A DNA stretch of 64,000 nt from Planctomycetaceae bacterium. Lineage in GTDB: Bacteria; Planctomycetota; Planctomycetia; Planctomycetales; Planctomycetaceae. The position numbers and the translations under genes were made by a program. The notes under the pieces were generated by a model. That model saw nothing but the letters and a program-made list of their open reading frames with translations. It was not told the DNA's origin and did not search any database. Each line of letters begins with the position of its first letter. Position 1 is the stretch's first letter. The stretch covers positions 46,022 to 110,021 of the forward strand of contig JAKFVC010000034.1 of the NCBI GenBank assembly GCA_021732415.1. The letters run 5' to 3'. Below are positions 63,548-64,000 of the stretch, in pieces.

Positions 63548-64000
63548 TCGAAACACCTTTGCCAGTGGACTGACCGAGCTTACAACCCCTAACAAAACCG
63601 GTTGGGGAAGTTGAGAACCGCGATATTTCAAGCGGTTCTGAACTGACGCAGAGGTTTTGTTAGGATTTACTAAATTCTTGCAACCAATTTCAGACGGTAC
63701 GAACCCGCCACCGCCCCGACGAACTCGCCGGGCCGTGTCTTTAAGATCGTTCCGCGAGGTCCAGAAAATCGGCCCCCAGTGGTCGCGTCGCAATTGTGCG
63801 ATCTGTACCTGCGACGACTTCGGGGTAAGACGATCTAATTGTACCAAGGATTCGCGAGGAGTTTGCGGGCTGGGCAATCTTTGGTAGTGCGAGCCCGGTG
63901 GCGTGTGAGTGGTTACAATGTCGATTTGACAGCTTGAGACGGACTGCGCTTCGGATCAAGGGAGCGCAGCGACAGTTTCTCCCCTCGCCCTGGTACGCCG
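63548..64000. other. Window end without a gene
   Basis: These 453 bases have no convincing gene on either strand; the frames crossing it give no recognisable proteins. It should contain the promoter of the HEAT-repeat gene. A GC-rich stretch at 63700-63740 shows no known motif. Confidence 0.45.

Noticed and set aside
63548..63877. 110-residue extension of the HEAT-repeat protein
   Set aside because: It would bury the signal peptide; ATG 63547 gives a normal signal sequence.

Overview
The window looks like chromosomal DNA of a planctomycete (Planctomycetota). The markers are a Tat-exported DUF1501 protein, a Tat-exported Gfo/Idh/MocA oxidoreductase, an exported sulfatase, a 2,221-residue secreted repeat protein with an N-terminal VLECRTLMTA motif (a variant of the planctomycete LEPR-type signature), a PhyH dioxygenase, and many short single-gene transcription units separated by palindromic repeats. 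No phage, plasmid, insertion-sequence transposase or CRISPR array was seen. I read 41 protein genes and two tRNAs.

Layout. 1-7288 (+) is the end of an exopolysaccharide operon: CelD-like acyltransferase, GT4, NodB deacetylase, GT4, hexapeptide acetyltransferase, GT2 and an uncharacterised membrane-anchored protein. The last three overlap by ATGA, and a textbook terminator closes the operon. 7330-21000 holds single genes: endonuclease/exonuclease/phosphatase, exported peroxiredoxin, DUF1501, a YyaL/DUF255 protein fused to a DsbD-type domain, a RecA/KaiC-like ATPase, a D-glutamate cyclase-like protein, sulfatase, ROK kinase and an ABC-2 permease. 21953-28618 is the giant secreted protein. 28876-31309 (-) is a HAD, PhyH, SDR gene row, preceded by tRNA-Lys.

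31987-41000 carries a zinc-ribbon membrane protein, a small membrane protein, acetolactate synthase with an orphan response regulator upstream, a P1B-4 metal ATPase (SPC and HEGST motifs), a phytoene/squalene synthase and a dehydroquinate-synthase paralogue resembling EboD. 41309-54202 carries an MFS transporter with a large loop insertion, a LysM-L,D-transpeptidase, the Gfo/Idh/MocA protein, GMP synthase, a CYTH protein, an M28-PDZ peptidase, a GT-C membrane glycosyltransferase and a further GT4. 54669-63547 carries tRNA-Gly, trigger factor, an exported hypothetical protein, an enoyl-CoA hydratase family protein, TrpD, a nucleoside hydrolase and an exported HEAT-repeat protein with a receiver-like domain.

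The most unusual feature outside the genes is the density and variety of intergenic inverted repeats. At least nine sequence families are present, several in two or more copies, some with perfect arms of 24 to 31 bp. Some are nested inside each other, and some supply start codons, stop codons or terminator stems to neighbouring genes. Two copies of one family have exactly the same length (143 bp), which suggests small non-autonomous mobile elements. The function calls rest on motif reading alone; no database search was possible.
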